A stretch of DNA of 64,000 nt from Pseudopyrenochaeta lycopersici. Its lineage: Eukaryota; Ascomycota; Dothideomycetes; Pleosporales; Pseudopyrenochaetaceae. The stretch is taken from contig NHZP01000010.1 in NCBI GenBank assembly GCA_003313425.1, positions 62,001 to 126,000 on the forward strand. Reading direction: 5' to 3'. Under the pieces are notes generated by a model. It was given only the letters and a program-made list of their open reading frames with translations. It had not been told where the DNA came from and ran no database searches. Position 1 is the first letter of the stretch. Each line of letters opens with the position of its first letter. Positions 1 to 11,119 of the stretch are shown here, one piece after another. A program made the translations under genes and the position numbers.

Positions 1-1
1 G

Positions 2-214
2 GATGTATGGGATCGAGAGACGACTGAGCTTCTGTGGAACACATTCGACTACGGGTGGCTCTGCGATTCAAAGCGACCGCTTACAGTCCACGATCAATTA
101 ATAATAACCAGTTCACATTTGGACTCTGAGGATTGGGACAGTTTACTGCACATCGGAGCAGGCGGCTCTCTTTCGCCCGGGACATCAGCCTTATTTCAAC
201 ATAATTTCACGTAG
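2..214 (+). CDS. 3' end of an unrecognised gene (partial)
   Basis: An open frame runs from the window edge for 70 codons to a TAG at 212-214. Its composition is protein-like (WDRETTELLWNTF near the start, ending SALFQHNF) and its codon use resembles the host genes, not the AT-rich DNA that follows. I do not recognise the family. It is probably the C-terminus of a gene starting left of the window; a chance open frame is possible. Confidence 0.4.
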   Translation, partial: DVWDRETTELLWNTFDYGWLCDSKRPLTVHDQLIITSSHLDSEDWDSLLHIGAGGSLSPGTSALFQHNFT

Positions 215-979
215 CGCTCAATTTCAACAAACACTTGTGCAATAAGTGGCGTATAGATGCTGGGAGTAGAGAGTACCTTGTGTGTTCTGGCTAGGTACTA
301 ATACATGGAAATACTATTGAACTTTGTTCTCATGGGATCCAAGTGCCAGTGATTGTATACTCTTACTCGCAAAGCAGATGCGGCTAGAGTACAGGTAAGG
401 TAGCGTTAGAGGTAATTGATATACATTCTTGAGAATATTTTAGCGCAGAAACGGCCTATGTAGTACAGCCACCTAAACCCTAAATACTAGGAACTGTTTG
501 TCTGCAAGCCTCTTTACACCTGCAAGCATGTCCGTAAAGAGAGGAATACTACTACTTTAAGCAACTATGCTCGCCAATTCTAGAGGAGTGCAGATAAGGT
601 AGAGAGTGCAAGAGACTAGTAATCCTACTATTATAGTACTTTATACTATTATTTCTAGGTTACTATTAAATAAGACAGCGCGCCAATACTTAGCTATAGT
701 AGTCCTTGGTAATTTAATATTTACTATTAGTATGTAACTTCTCTAATTCTAACAAATTACACCTTAAAGCATATATTATATAAACATAATATAATTAGTA
801 AAGAGGCTTAAGATAAATATTAAGTTTATAAATATTATTATAGGTTTAGTAGCGAGAGCCTTTTAGCTTAAGATTAACACTACTAAGATAAGAATAAGAA
901 AAACTAGTCTAAGATACAGTTTATTATACTTTAATTCTAGTTAATCTAGTCTATAAGCCTCCTTACACCCCTAGGCGGC
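215..979. other. AT-rich intergenic DNA
   Basis: No coding frame or RNA gene is visible. Base composition shifts to TpA-rich from about position 600, typical of RIP-mutated repeats. It ends in GCGGC (975-979), the left target duplication of the gypsy element that follows. Confidence 0.6.
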
Positions 980-1229
980 TGTTATGGGCGAAGAGGCCTG
1001 ACTAACGAGTGTGCATTTGTCCTATACTACAGAAGGAGAAAGATAGAGAAGAGGTTACAGGTATCCTTAGAGGATATATATATATGTTCGCACGAGTGAA
1101 GAGGAACGTGCTCCTCTAGCTACTAACTTATACGAGCTAATAAGAAAAGGGGGTAGAGGAGATTAAGGAGTTCTTTCCCCGTGCGATAGTAGCGAAGCCT
1201 CTCCTGCTTAAAGGGCGCAGCCTATTATA
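980..1229 (-). repeat. 3' LTR of chromovirus
   Basis: 250 bp, nearly identical to 7456-7705. The inner end has been changed by C-to-T (CATTACA to TATTATA). It contains an AT-only TATA-like run (ATATATATAT) followed in the sense direction by ATCTTTCTCCTT, the likely 5' end of the transcript. Confidence 0.95.
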
Positions 1230-1232
1230 ATA

Positions 1233-1246
1233 CCCTCCTCCTCCTT
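1233..1246 (-). other. Polypurine tract of chromovirus
   Basis: On the minus strand this is an uninterrupted purine run (AAGGAGGAGGAGGG) directly upstream of the 3' LTR, the expected plus-strand primer of reverse transcription. Confidence 0.8.
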
Positions 1247-1447
1247 AAATAACTGTGTTACTTCTTCGTACGTAGTTTAACCTTAACCTTGTACTTGTGT
1301 AGGTAGCGTTATATTATCGTGCTGCAAAAGTAGAGATGTTGCGTGTACTTTTTCTTATTCGTTTGCAAGCAATTTTCCTCCTTCACCTGTTGTTGTTGCC
1401 TAATGACGTAAAGTAGAGGAGAGGTTAGTTGTTTGCTCGCTCGTGCG

Positions 1448-1456
1448 TATATAAAG
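1448..1456 (+). promoter_or_regulatory. TATA box of the antisense accessory gene
   Basis: TATATAAAG on the plus strand, followed by a pyrimidine-rich stretch and an ATG 85 nt beyond the end of the box (1541). It points against the retrotransposon transcript and would drive the antisense gene. Confidence 0.5.
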
Positions 1457-1540
1457 AGCTTTTCCTCTAACTCTTTCTTCCTCTTTTACTGCTTAACTTC
1501 AACTTGCTTGCGTACGACTCGTCTTCCTATTATTGCTAAC

Positions 1541-2364
1541 ATGCCTCCTAAAGCAGCTCCCTCAGCTAGTCAGCCTAATCGCGGTGTGTGGGGTCCTAGT
1601 AGTCATGGCGGTAGTGTAAACCATCTTACTCGTACGACTGCTGGCAACATCATGTCTACGCACGCGGCTGCTAAGGCTGACATTGCTCGGGTTGCTCACG
1701 CTTAGCTTACTCGAACCGCTCCTAACTAAACTCAACCTGCTAGTATCGTTATTCCTGCTGCTCAGGGTAATGCGTCTCTTCTCCCTACTGACTACGTAAT
1801 CTAGTATATCCTAGATACTCTAGTTGCGGACGAGTTTCGCTGTCTCTTTGCGACTGCTTCTGTACGTCTTATTCCTCTTTCTTTTCTATGTCTAACGTTA
1901 TTCAGCCTAAGCTAGTTCGCATTGCTGAATTCTTCCTTCGTCCTGTTAATCAATCCCCGTACGATGCTTAGTGGGGCCATAGTCTTAATAATTTCTCTCC
2001 TGTTATCGCTCGTCGTACGATTAACGCTTAGCAACTCCTCTCTGGTCGTTAATCCTACCTTAAAGCCTACCTTATCTATAGCCGCGGTTCCCTTAACGCC
2101 AACTTCTGTTCTAATAACTGTGCTAAGGCTATACGAGAGCGTCGTACGTTCACAGCCTTTGCTGGGTGTGTCTCTATTGCTAGCGAGTGGAGCGGGGCTT
2201 ACTCTAATTGCGTGTGGCAGGATTACGGTGCGTCTTGTACGGCTGGGCGTGCTCTACCTCTCCCACCTTCTAACGGAGTCTCTGTTCCTCAGCGTGGTCG
2301 AGGTCAGAGTCAAGTCCTTGCTGAGCCTGAGGAGGATAAACGTTTCTTAGACGTCTTAGGTTAG
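1541..2364 (+). pseudogene. Antisense accessory gene inside the chromovirus, Cys-motif protein, one intron, RIP-damaged
   Basis: An independent plus-strand gene lies between the integrase/chromodomain end and the 3' LTR. Exon 1 (1541-1861) starts MPPKAAPSASQPN; exon 2 (1906-2364) ends at TAG 2362-2364. A 44-nt intron (1862-1905) has GTACGT, a CTAAC branch and a TTCAG acceptor, and it joins frames 2 and 1 exactly. About six in-frame TAG/TAA stops are all explainable as CAG/CAA changed by RIP. The C-terminal half has a Cys-rich core (FAGCVSIASEWSG, then SNCVWQDYGASCT) like the small uncharacterised Cys-motif domain common in fungal repeat-borne proteins (it recalls DUF3716). Function unknown; a nucleic-acid or zinc-binding role is only a guess. 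Confidence 0.7.
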
Positions 2365-2469
2365 AGGGCCTCGTACGGGGTTAGTTAGCTTATGCCAGCT
2401 TATTTCTCTAACCTTTTAGTAGTTTCCTAGATAGTAGCCGTACGGGCTATATATAAGTCCTCTATTTCT

Positions 2470-5400
2470 TATAGGCTTCTGTAGTAATAAGATTCTCTTC
2501 TGGCTCCTAAGTTAGGTTATGGTACTCCTCCTATTTTATATAGAACTCGTTATATTAATTTCGTAAGCGCTTATCTTGGATATTCTTAATTACCTATTTG
2601 AGGTGGTCTTCCTGTAGGTCGTTGTCTCGTACGACAACAGCAGCGGGGTTTGAGTCGTTAGTTTGTTGTGATGGGAAGGGGTCTTCAGCAGCTAGTCTTA
2701 GCTTCTCTATATGGTACGATTTAGTTCTCTATAGTACATAAAGCTTAACCTAATAGGGGTCTCGTACGCGGGCGACTTGGTACTTCTTGCTTTTCTAGTC
2801 GAGTTTCTTGCTTCTGCGTGTAGTTCGTACGTGCCTGAGGTCTAACTATACCCAGTCTCCAACCTTATACTTAGGAGCTGGGCGACGTGTCTTATTCGCC
2901 TGTGCTTCCTGTTGTTGTTAAGCGTGTGTTATAGCTGAGATAGCCCAGTCAGCAGCTTGTTTTAGCGTTCGTACAATGCTTTCTACTCGTTCGCTAGGGG
3001 GTGTTACTCTGTTAAGTGGGTCGCTGCTAGCTAATTTCCTAGGTAGCTCTAGGAAGGGCGAGTTTAGATAGCCGTGTAGAAGGAAGAAAGGAGCAACGCC
3101 TGTAGAGGAGTTCGTACAAGTGTTCAGCATTAGCTTAAGGATTAGGCATAGCGTTGCCCAGTTGTTCTAGTCGTAGTTACAAAAGATTCAACTAACTGCT
3201 TTAATATCACTATTCGCGCGTTCTGTAGTGCCGTCTGTTTATAGGTGGTAGGCTGTTGACAGGTTTCTCTGTACTCCTAAGAGTTTACAGATTTTTCCCT
3301 ATAGTTCGCTTACAAATTACGTACCCCTGTCTGATGTAATAGACCTAGGGAGCCTGTAGTAGCAGAAGACTTCTCGTACAAATGCCTAGGCTACATTATC
3401 TGCTTTAATTATCTTAAGTGGGATCAGTATTACGCCTTTACCTAGGCGGTCTTTAACTACTATTAGGTTAGTGCAGCTAGACGACGGTGGTAGACTAGTA
3501 ATAAAGTTAACTGTTAAGTCTTACTACGTACGACTAGGTACTAGTAACGGGCGTAGGTATCTGTGCTTACTGTCTCTCTACGGGGTGCTTTGTCTATATA
3601 AGCTGCAATTCCGTACGAATTGGCGGACGTTTTCGCTCATACCTGGCTAGTACTAGGTACTAGCTAGCGTGCGGTACGTTTCTTCTCTTCCTGGGTGACC
3701 TGTTTGCACAGCTAGATATACTTGCTAGATAATTCCCGTACGAAGGGGTTTATTTTCAGGCACCTAGATCCTAGATCTCTATTAGAGCTTTCTCTCTAAG
3801 TTGATTGTGCAATCTCCTAGTAATATAGTAAGTTTCTTCGTTGTGCTAGGTAGCGACCTAGCACCTAGCTTTATAGCGTCGTAGACTTCTTGATAGGTTA
3901 AGTTGTCTCGTATGGCTTGGTCCTAGTGTTCAGCGATTAAGTCCTTAAGGATTAGAGCTTTTAGTAGGGACTCAGCTATAATCGAGCTGTTAAGGGTTAA
4001 CGTAGGGGTTTATACGACCCCTATAACTGTTGGATCTTGCTGTTGGGCTGGTACTAACATAACAAACTCTCTGCTTGCTAGGCGGCTGTCGTCCGTTCCT
4101 TGTGGTAGGTCCTGGTCTCTTCTAGATAGTGCGTCCGCTCGGGTGTTCTCCTTGCCTGGACGGTACTGCAGCTTTATATTATTAAACCGTGATAGGTAGA
4201 CTAACTATCGTACGTGTCGTTCTGTTATCTTTTGCTTCTTTGTAAAGTACTCTAGGTTCTTGTGGTTAGTAATCACTTTAAATTCTTGTATGCTACGGAG
4301 TTCTGCGTCCTATTTATTTAGGCATGTAATAACTGCTAGCAACTCCTTGTCGTGAATTGGGTAGTTGCTCTTGTGCGCTAGAAATTTCCTTGAGAGGTAA
4401 GCTACCGTGCGAAGGGTTCCTTGCTCGTCTTCTTGTGATAGTACCCCGCCTATAGCAAAGCCTGAAGAGTTATATTCTACTATTGTCCGTCGTTTAGGTA
4501 AGAAAGCAGCGAGGACTTCGTCTGCTAAGAATGCATTCTTAAGAGCTTAGAAACTCTGCTCTTGTTCTGTGTCCTACAGGAATTTCTCTTCTTTTCTTGT
4601 TAGCCGTACGAGAGGCTCTGCTAGTTAGGAGAAGTTTGGGATAAAGCGTCTGTAGAAGTTGGCGAACCCTAGGAATCCTTGTACGCCTTTAACTGTTGTT
4701 AGGGCCTCCTATTCTTAAATAGCTTAGACTTTCTTAGGGTCTATAGATATACCCTTCTGTGCTTCTAGGATAAAGCTGAGGTACTTCGTACGCTGAACAT
4801 TAAACTCGCATTTGCTTAGTTCTAGGTGTAGTCCTGCTTCTTATAGGCGATCTAATACTTTTCGTACGTAGGCGTGGTGCTGAGAGAGGGATCCTTTAGT
4901 AAAGATAAGGATATCGTCTAGGTATGCAGAGGCGAAGTTGTCTAAGAAGTCTCGTAGGGCCCAGTTAATATACCTCTAGAAGGTACTTAGTGCATTTGCT
5001 AAGCTAAAGGGCGTTACTAGCTACTTGTACGATCTGAATCGTGTTCGAAACGCAGTTATCCATTCTAATCCTTTGCTTATCCTTATCTTATGGAATGCTG
5101 CAGTGACGTCTAGCTTAGTGTACTATGTAGCTTGTCTGATTTGGTTTAACGTCTTACGTATAAGAGGTAGTGGGTAACGGTCCTTCTTAGTTAGGGCGTT
5201 AAGAGCTCTGTAGTCTACACAGAATCGTAGTCCTCCTCCTGGCTTGCGTACGAATAGTACGGGTGAGGCCGCTGGTGAGCTGCTCGCACGGATAAACCCT
5301 TTGTCCAGGAGGTCTAATAGCGTCTTCCTTAGTACTAAGAGTTTATCTCTTGACATTGCGTAGAGAGGTCCGTACGGTATCTCTGGCTTCTGTCCATCCT

Positions 5401-6250
5401 TCTCTTCTAACTCTATCACGTGGTCTTGTTATGGGCCTCGCTGTGGGGGTAGTTTATTTCCTTCCTTAGGTAGGAATATCTTCAGATAAGGTCGTACGTG
5501 AGCTGGCAGGGCGTCGCATATTTCCTGCGGTGTTTTCTGGACCTTTGGGTGTAGTGCTTTCTTAATATCCCTTAGGCTTACAGCAAAGATTTAAGTCTTA
5601 CTGTGGCTTTGTCTGTGGTGTCGTACGTAGTGTTAGAAAGCTACAGCTGATACTAGGGTACAGCTAAAGTCTGGGGTAGCGTGTTCTGTACTGCGTACGG
5701 TAACCTTATATACTTTTAAGTATAGAAGTTTCTTCTCTGCGTTGATAACGCCTTTAATACTCTCTAACTAAGTCTTCCCAAGGATTATGTCGTATTGGTA
5801 AGTGGTTGGGGTAACGTACGCAGCTGCGTGCTGCTGTATTCCTCCTACGTCTAATAAAAATTCAGTGACGTACGACACTGTGCTCTTTTATTTATTTACC
5901 CCTTTAATCTTAATAGGGAGGATCTTGATGCGTGGTAAGTTTAAGTCCCTTACGAGTTTCTCACTTAACAAACAGTAGGTGCAGCAACCGTTATTAATTA
6001 TAGCAGTAGCTAGTTATACAGAATTAATAATAACATTTACAGACATAGGTTTTGTAGTTGCTAGCTGTAGTAAAAGTGACCTTGTTGTTCGTATAGGGGT
6101 TTGGACTTGTGCGGGCTCTAGCACATGACTTCGTGCTAGAGCTACTCTTTTCCCTCGTCTGAGGAGGATAGGGATTCCGTTGCTTGTTTGGTAGTTGCAG
6201 ATGCAATCTTTATAGGTTTTACAGGTTTATTGACCTGTCTCGTACGATAG
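2470..6250 (-). pseudogene. pol: Chromovirus pol: protease, RT, RNase H, integrase, chromodomain
   Basis: Read from the high coordinate down. Protease near 5900-6000: TAIINNGCCTYCLLSEKL, where the catalytic Asp-Ser-Gly has become Asn-Asn-Gly (5987-5995). RT begins near 5419: [49 protein letters not shown]. RNase H around 4080-4500 shows HDKELLAVI, VITNHKNLEYFT and ADALSR. The integrase C-terminal part at 2820-3130 shows LNTCTNSSTGVAPFFLLHGY and later KYKVGDWV. A chromodomain sits near 2480-2620 (YIKWEEYHNLTWEPEENL once a TAG is read as Trp). Chromodomains direct integration to heterochromatin in this group. Stops are spread throughout; no intact polyprotein remains. Confidence 0.9.
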
Positions 6251-6299
6251 CCTTCTTGGCTGTTTAATAACTTTGTCGTACACTAGGCTACTCGGTAGT

Positions 6300-7425
6300 C
6301 GTGCAGACTGCACCTTAAACAGGCGCTGTTCTCTTTTCTTTCTTGGACCTGTTCACGTGTTCCCTAGAATTCTTTTCTAGGTTTCGCACGGAGCTGGTGA
6401 GCTCCTACAGAAGTTGTCTAGTCTATCTTATTGTTGTCTCTTTAGGTTATTGGTTGGCTCTGCGTGTCGTACGCTTTGCCTATATAGCTCTTGCTTGTAG
6501 TAATTCTCTCTACAGCTCTTAAATTTTCCCAGGTTACCCTAGTCTGTTGTACGAACTCTTCGTACGTTTCTCTAAACAGTAGTTAATAACCTGCTTAGGT
6601 CCTTAGCAGCTTACTGTTTAAGCTGCTCTTAAGATAGTTAATCTTCTAAACGTGGCTTGCGTTGTCTAACCCAGCTTTAAGGAGCTTAAGGTTAAATGCT
6701 TAGATATGAGGGTTGAATTCCGTTCTTCCTTGCTTAGTCGTACGGAGGTATTTAAGGGCTTTCTCTCTTACTGTAGGGTCCTTAAAGAAGTTATTAAGGT
6801 GGGACTATAGCTTAAGGAGGGATGGCGTTGCTAGCCTATTTATAAGGTTTGTCACATATAGGCTAAGGGCGTTAAACGCTTAGCCTGTCGTACGAGTAAT
6901 AACGTAATTCACTCTACTGTTATCGTCCGGGTAGGCTGCACGGTCTCCGTACAGCTTTACTTGGACCTTTATTTTCTATTGAAGATATTGCTCGTGCGAG
7001 CCTTTCTTGAAGACTTCTATATTTGGTAGTCTTGGTTTCCTAATCTCTTGTATAGGAGAGTCTTGCTGTTCTGTTGAAAAGGGGGTAGAGACTGTGCGTG
7101 CTGTCTGTGCACTGCTTAATTCGGCGACTAAGTTCTTTAGCTCCTGAACTTGGTTCTGCAATAACTCGTACGGCTGGCTCTGCTGTTGACTAGCTAACTC
7201 GTTAAGGCTGTCTCCTAAGGAGTTGACTGTTGCTAATAGATCTTCTGCTGAGGGTTGGTTATTGCGTAGTTGTCGGGGGTCGTGCTGATGCAACTGGTGT
7301 TGCTGAGGTGCGTGCTGGTGCAGCTGGTGTTGCTGCTGTCCTAAGGCTCCTGTCATCTGCATCTGGTGCTCTTGTTGTTGTAGCTCGTACGCTTGTTGGT
7401 TTAAGGGCCCTTGGTGTCCGTCCAT
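6300..7425 (-). pseudogene. gag: Chromovirus gag
   Basis: Starts MDGHQGPLNQQAYELQQQEH just inside the 5' LTR and primer site. The first 149 codons are intact. They contain Gln/His-rich repeats (HQLHQHAPQQHQLHQHDP), a Leu-rich coiled-coil-like stretch, then RKPRLPNIEVFKKG, a common start of the fungal gypsy capsid region. Downstream the frame continues with TAG/TAA stops at Gln/Trp positions. It would form the virus-like particle core. Confidence 0.8.
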
Positions 7426-7442
7426 TATTTTTTAGGTTGTTG

Positions 7443-7454
7443 ATCTTTCTCCTT
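7443..7454 (-). other. Putative self-priming primer-binding site
   Basis: One base inside the 5' LTR the sense strand reads AAGGAGAAAGAT, with no obvious tRNA 3'-end match. The LTR itself contains the exact reverse complement ATCTTTCTCCTT (minus strand of 7509-7520 and 1033-1044), just downstream of a TATA-like run where the transcript should begin. This is the arrangement known for self-priming Tf1/sushi-type elements, in which the 5' end of the RNA folds onto the PBS. Confidence 0.6.
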
Positions 7455-7455
7455 A

Positions 7456-7705
7456 TGTTATGGGCGAAGAGGCCTGACTAACGAGTGTGCATTTGTCCTA
7501 TACTACAGAAGGAGAAAGATAGAGAAGAGGTTACAGGTATCCTTAGAGGATATATATATATGTTCGCACGAGTAAAGAGGAACGTGCTCCTCTAGCTGCT
7601 AACTTGTACGAGCTAATAAGAAAAGGGGGCAGAGGAGATTAAGGAGTTCTTTCCCCGTGCGATAGTAGCGAAGCCTCTCCTGCTTAAAGGGCGCAGCCCA
7701 TTACA
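7456..7705 (-). repeat. 5' LTR of chromovirus
   Basis: 250-bp direct repeat of 980-1229, TG...CA ends, followed by the right target duplication GCGGC at 7706-7710. Confidence 0.95.
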
Positions 7706-7710
7706 GCGGC

Positions 7711-8320
7711 CTAGTAATTAATATGCTAGATAATCCTACTACTAGTTAGCTATAGTATAGGGTAGCTTAATTTACTACGTGTCTTACGTAAATTATAATG
7801 TTACCTATTCTCTAAAGTATAAGAATAGCTATACTCTTATAAGTTTACTAAGTTATAACTAGTTACTTAATACTTATACTCTCTTATAAACTATTACTTA
7901 ACTTATATACTACCTATTATAGCTTTATTTAGTAATATTACTTTCCTAATTCTTTTACTTTTATCTAAGTAAAACTCTCTTCTAAACCTCTTTTTTCTTA
8001 GATTTATACTTATAATTTTATCTACCTAGCTACTTCTTATAAGTATCCTAAGCCTCTATAGATAAGCTACTATATATCTACAATCTACTTTTAATATTTA
8101 AGAAATATACTTTAATATATCTTTAGAGCTTAGTAGAAACTTACTTTAGTTAGTAAATCTAATATTAGAAGCTATATAGTATTAACTACTAACAGATCTA
8201 TAGTTTTAAAAATTAACGTACCTTATTATAATAAAGCTTATAATATACTTAATTTTTAAGTAAGCTCTTAGCTAATTATAAAGTTAGTACGCGCGTCTCT
8301 TACTATAATTAAGATTAAAT
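7711..8320. other. RIP-mutated AT-rich DNA, origin not recognised
   Basis: Very TpA-rich with no GC-rich remnant. It may contain the 5' part of the BCS1-like pseudogene that follows, but I cannot read a family in it. Confidence 0.5.
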
Positions 8321-8329
8321 CCTCTATAT

Positions 8330-9290
8330 ATAATAATAGACCTAAATTATACACTAATAATAAGTTACTATACTACTCCTCTTATAATAGCTACTCTTAC
8401 TTCTAGTATAAATACTATCTATTTATATTTAAACGTAAATAAAGCTAAAGAGAGTTTAAGAATATTAGAGAGGAAGGCTATATATTATATTTTAGGCAAA
8501 ATCTAAGCATTCTAAGGGAGCTCTTAGATAAGTACTACTAGTACTACTTAGGGTAAATATAGAATAAGACTTATATCTTTAACTATAATAAGAGTAAGTA
8601 GAGGCCTTCTAAGATAAAGAATAAAAGAGATATATTAATAGTTTTTATAAGTAAGAAACTAAAAGAGATATTACTATATAATATAGTAAAGTTCCTAGAT
8701 CTTAAAACTAAGATATAGTACGCTATACGTAGCTTTCTTTATTAATAAAAGTTATTATTTTATAAACTATATAGAACTAATAAATCTAGCTTTACTCTTT
8801 CTATTATAAATTAGTTTAGTTTAGACGTCTATATTCTTACTATATCTAGCTTTTATAACTAGAGTCTAAAAACTCTCTTTGCTAAGCTCTTACACTATTA
8901 TATTATTCTACTTAAAGATATTAATATAGTTAGTTTAGGTTATACATAAGATAGTAATATAGATACTAGGCAAAGCCCTAACTAGAATAGCCTTCCTACC
9001 TACGTTAGCTGTTAGAAAGGTAACTATGTTAACCCTCCTTAATATTCTTAAGAGCCTAGGATTACCTAAAGGTAGACTGTTAATTATAATAACTAATTAT
9101 GTAGAGCACCTAGACCCCGCACTTATACATCCTAGCCGTGCAGATATTAAGGTTAAGTTTTAGCTGGCCGGTAAGGACATAATTAGTTATTTATTCTTTC
9201 TGATCTATAATACAAAGCCAAGAACTATTATTAGCGGCAACTAACCAGAGCAGGATGTTTATCAGGCTAGAGAGAAGGGGATTGTTAAGG
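8330..9290 (+). pseudogene. BCS1-like AAA ATPase, RIP-destroyed
   Basis: The order of BCS1-family elements is readable through the mutations. First a BCS1_N-like part (SYNSYSYF, then EEGYILYFRQNLSILRELL). Next the linker KLKEILLYNIVKFLDLKTKI and the Walker A region LLFYKLYRTNKSSFTLSI (GPPGTGKSS changed). Then SLKTLFAKL, Walker B ILLKDIN, and the second-region signature VTMLTLLNILKSLGLPKGR, TNYVEHLDPALIHPSRADIK. The region after Walker B is in another frame. BCS1 is a mitochondrial chaperone of complex III, but fungi have many divergent paralogues, so the role here is open. The gene cannot be functional. Confidence 0.8.
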
Positions 9291-10704
9291 ACTAACATCA
9301 TAGGTCTTCTCTCATATGCCAAACGAGGACATAGAGACAAGATATTACAATAAACAGACTAGAAAAGAAGAGTGGCGCTGTAAGCATTATAACAGGACTT
9401 ATGCCTATTCTAGGGGTACTGCAGCTCCTGCAAAGCATCTAATAGACTGTCCTCCTAATAGTTACAGCCTTCTAAGAGCCGCCCCCTAAACGTGTAAAGT
9501 TACAAATATATAATTTATTCTTAAATAAGCTTGTGTTTTAGCAGTAGAAAATCTCGAAAAACATTATCGCCTTAACAATTAATCTAGAGACTTAATTAAC
9601 ACTAATTAGCTTAAAGTACTATACGTTAGGTTTCTTATAGCCTGTTCTCTCTCCTCTTAGCTAATAGAATGCCCTAAGTTCTAAGCAGTCTTAGCCTACC
9701 TTAATAATAATATTAATTCTTAGGTTCTAGATACATATAAGACTATTAAGAAATAAATTATACGGTAGTATAGAAGTTATAAAGAGAAGCTTAAGTAACG
9801 TATACAGTTAGCAAAATTAAGGACTTACATCAGCTACGACCTTTAGACTTACTCCAAACTCCTTGGCCATCCTAGGAGCAGTCGCTCATCTTATTCGGAA
9901 GACGGTTAGCTAGAACACTATATCTTAGCCTTAAAAGATATTAATAGTAAATATAAAGGTAAGAACCTTACAGTAGTTATTATAGATAATACGGGTGATA
10001 ATAATATAATAATAAGATCCCTTTTTCTTTATTAGTACGAGGTAGTATCTCTTTTAGTTAAACTTAACTTTTACAGGCCTTCTCTGCTAATTTAATATCA
10101 AGTATAATCCTAAATTTTACTAACTTCGCTATAAGGCTATATTATTAACCTCGCTACTAAAGTTTTTATCTTTGCTACTAATTATAAGAATCTTAAAGAC
10201 GATAAACTAGGCGCATATAATAAAAGAGATTAAGAACTGGCGGCAAAAAGGCTCTCTTAGCAAGCTTTATAACTTCGTTGTTTTTATTAAATAAAGTGTT
10301 TAGCGTAGTTAAAAATTTCTAGCTATTAGCTATAACTATAAGCTTACGCGAGATGATAGTATAAGGTAGAGTTTATAGTATATTATACTATAAGCTGCTT
10401 TAGATCTTAGACACGCAATTAATAGCTATTTTAATATATAGGTAGAAGCAGATTATATTAGATATAAGCTCTCTTTAGAGGACTAAGCTATACTTAAGAA
10501 AATTAAGTTATTTTTAGAGAAGCTAAAAATAGCTACTAAGGCTCTTAAATTATTATTTATAACACTTAATAACGTTCTCTTAGCTATAGACTTTATATTA
10601 GCCTGATTTAAAGTAAAGAAAGAGGTATATAAGGATAATCTTATAATAGCGCTAATATATAACTTAAGTTAGGCGAAATTAGATAAGTACTATTACGTTG
10701 CTAA

Positions 10705-10896
10705 TGTCAGGACACAGGTCTACTCCCACTGCGCTAGGCAACCAAAAGGTAACAATGATCTGCTAAGTGCAGATCAAGCTGAGTAGAATAGTACTTAATG
10801 TCGTACTGGTAGCCAGCCAGCGGCTCTCAGCGCTTAGTTCTTGGCCTGCAGTCCTTGAACCTCAGCTGTTAGCGCCCTCAGCGCTATAGCCTGACA
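10705..10896. repeat. Solo LTR, 192 bp
   Basis: Starts TGTCAGGACACAGG and ends GCCTGACA, giving 7-bp inverted ends TGTCAGG/CCTGACA. A perfect target duplication GCTAA lies at 10700-10704 and 10897-10901. It is less RIP-mutated than the hAT pseudogene it sits in, so it is younger. Confidence 0.85.
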
Positions 10897-11119
10897 GCTA
10901 ATAAATTAGTAGCGTACGTTATAGTAATTATACTCTGTCTTTTATATAAATAGTACTATATATAAGAGAATTAGAAAAAGAAGTAAGTTATATTATTAAG
11001 GAAGTTAATAGAGACACTTTAGGATAAGTATAAACCTGTTAAGCTGCCTCTTCTTTTACCTAAGGCGCTGTTAATAACTATAAATAAGTTCTTAAATTAG
11101 AGGAATAGGTATCTATAAC

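Larger units (their letters stand above)
980..7705 (-). mobile_element. Full-length Ty3/gypsy chromovirus, RIP-mutated
   Basis: A 6,726-bp LTR retrotransposon read on the minus strand. Two 250-bp LTRs begin TGTTATGGGC and end in CATTACA (RIP-changed to TATTATA in the left copy). A perfect 5-bp target duplication GCGGC flanks it at 975-979 and 7706-7710. Order in the sense direction: 5' LTR, putative primer site, Q/H-rich gag, protease, reverse transcriptase, RNase H, integrase, chromodomain, antisense accessory gene, polypurine tract, 3' LTR. The chromodomain makes it a chromovirus. All coding parts carry TAG/TAA stops at former Gln/Trp codons, so it is dead. A solo LTR of the same family lies at 19839-20088. 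Confidence 0.95.

Noticed and set aside
1922..2350. A 142-codon plus-strand open frame rich in Leu/Ser/Val
   Set aside because: It is the shadow frame of exon 2 of the antisense gene, whose correct frame (after the 1862-1905 intron) gives a Cys-motif protein ending at 2364.
7230..7481. Plus-strand open frame opposite gag
   Set aside because: It arises from the antisense of the Gln/His repeats and runs into the LTR; composition is not gene-like.
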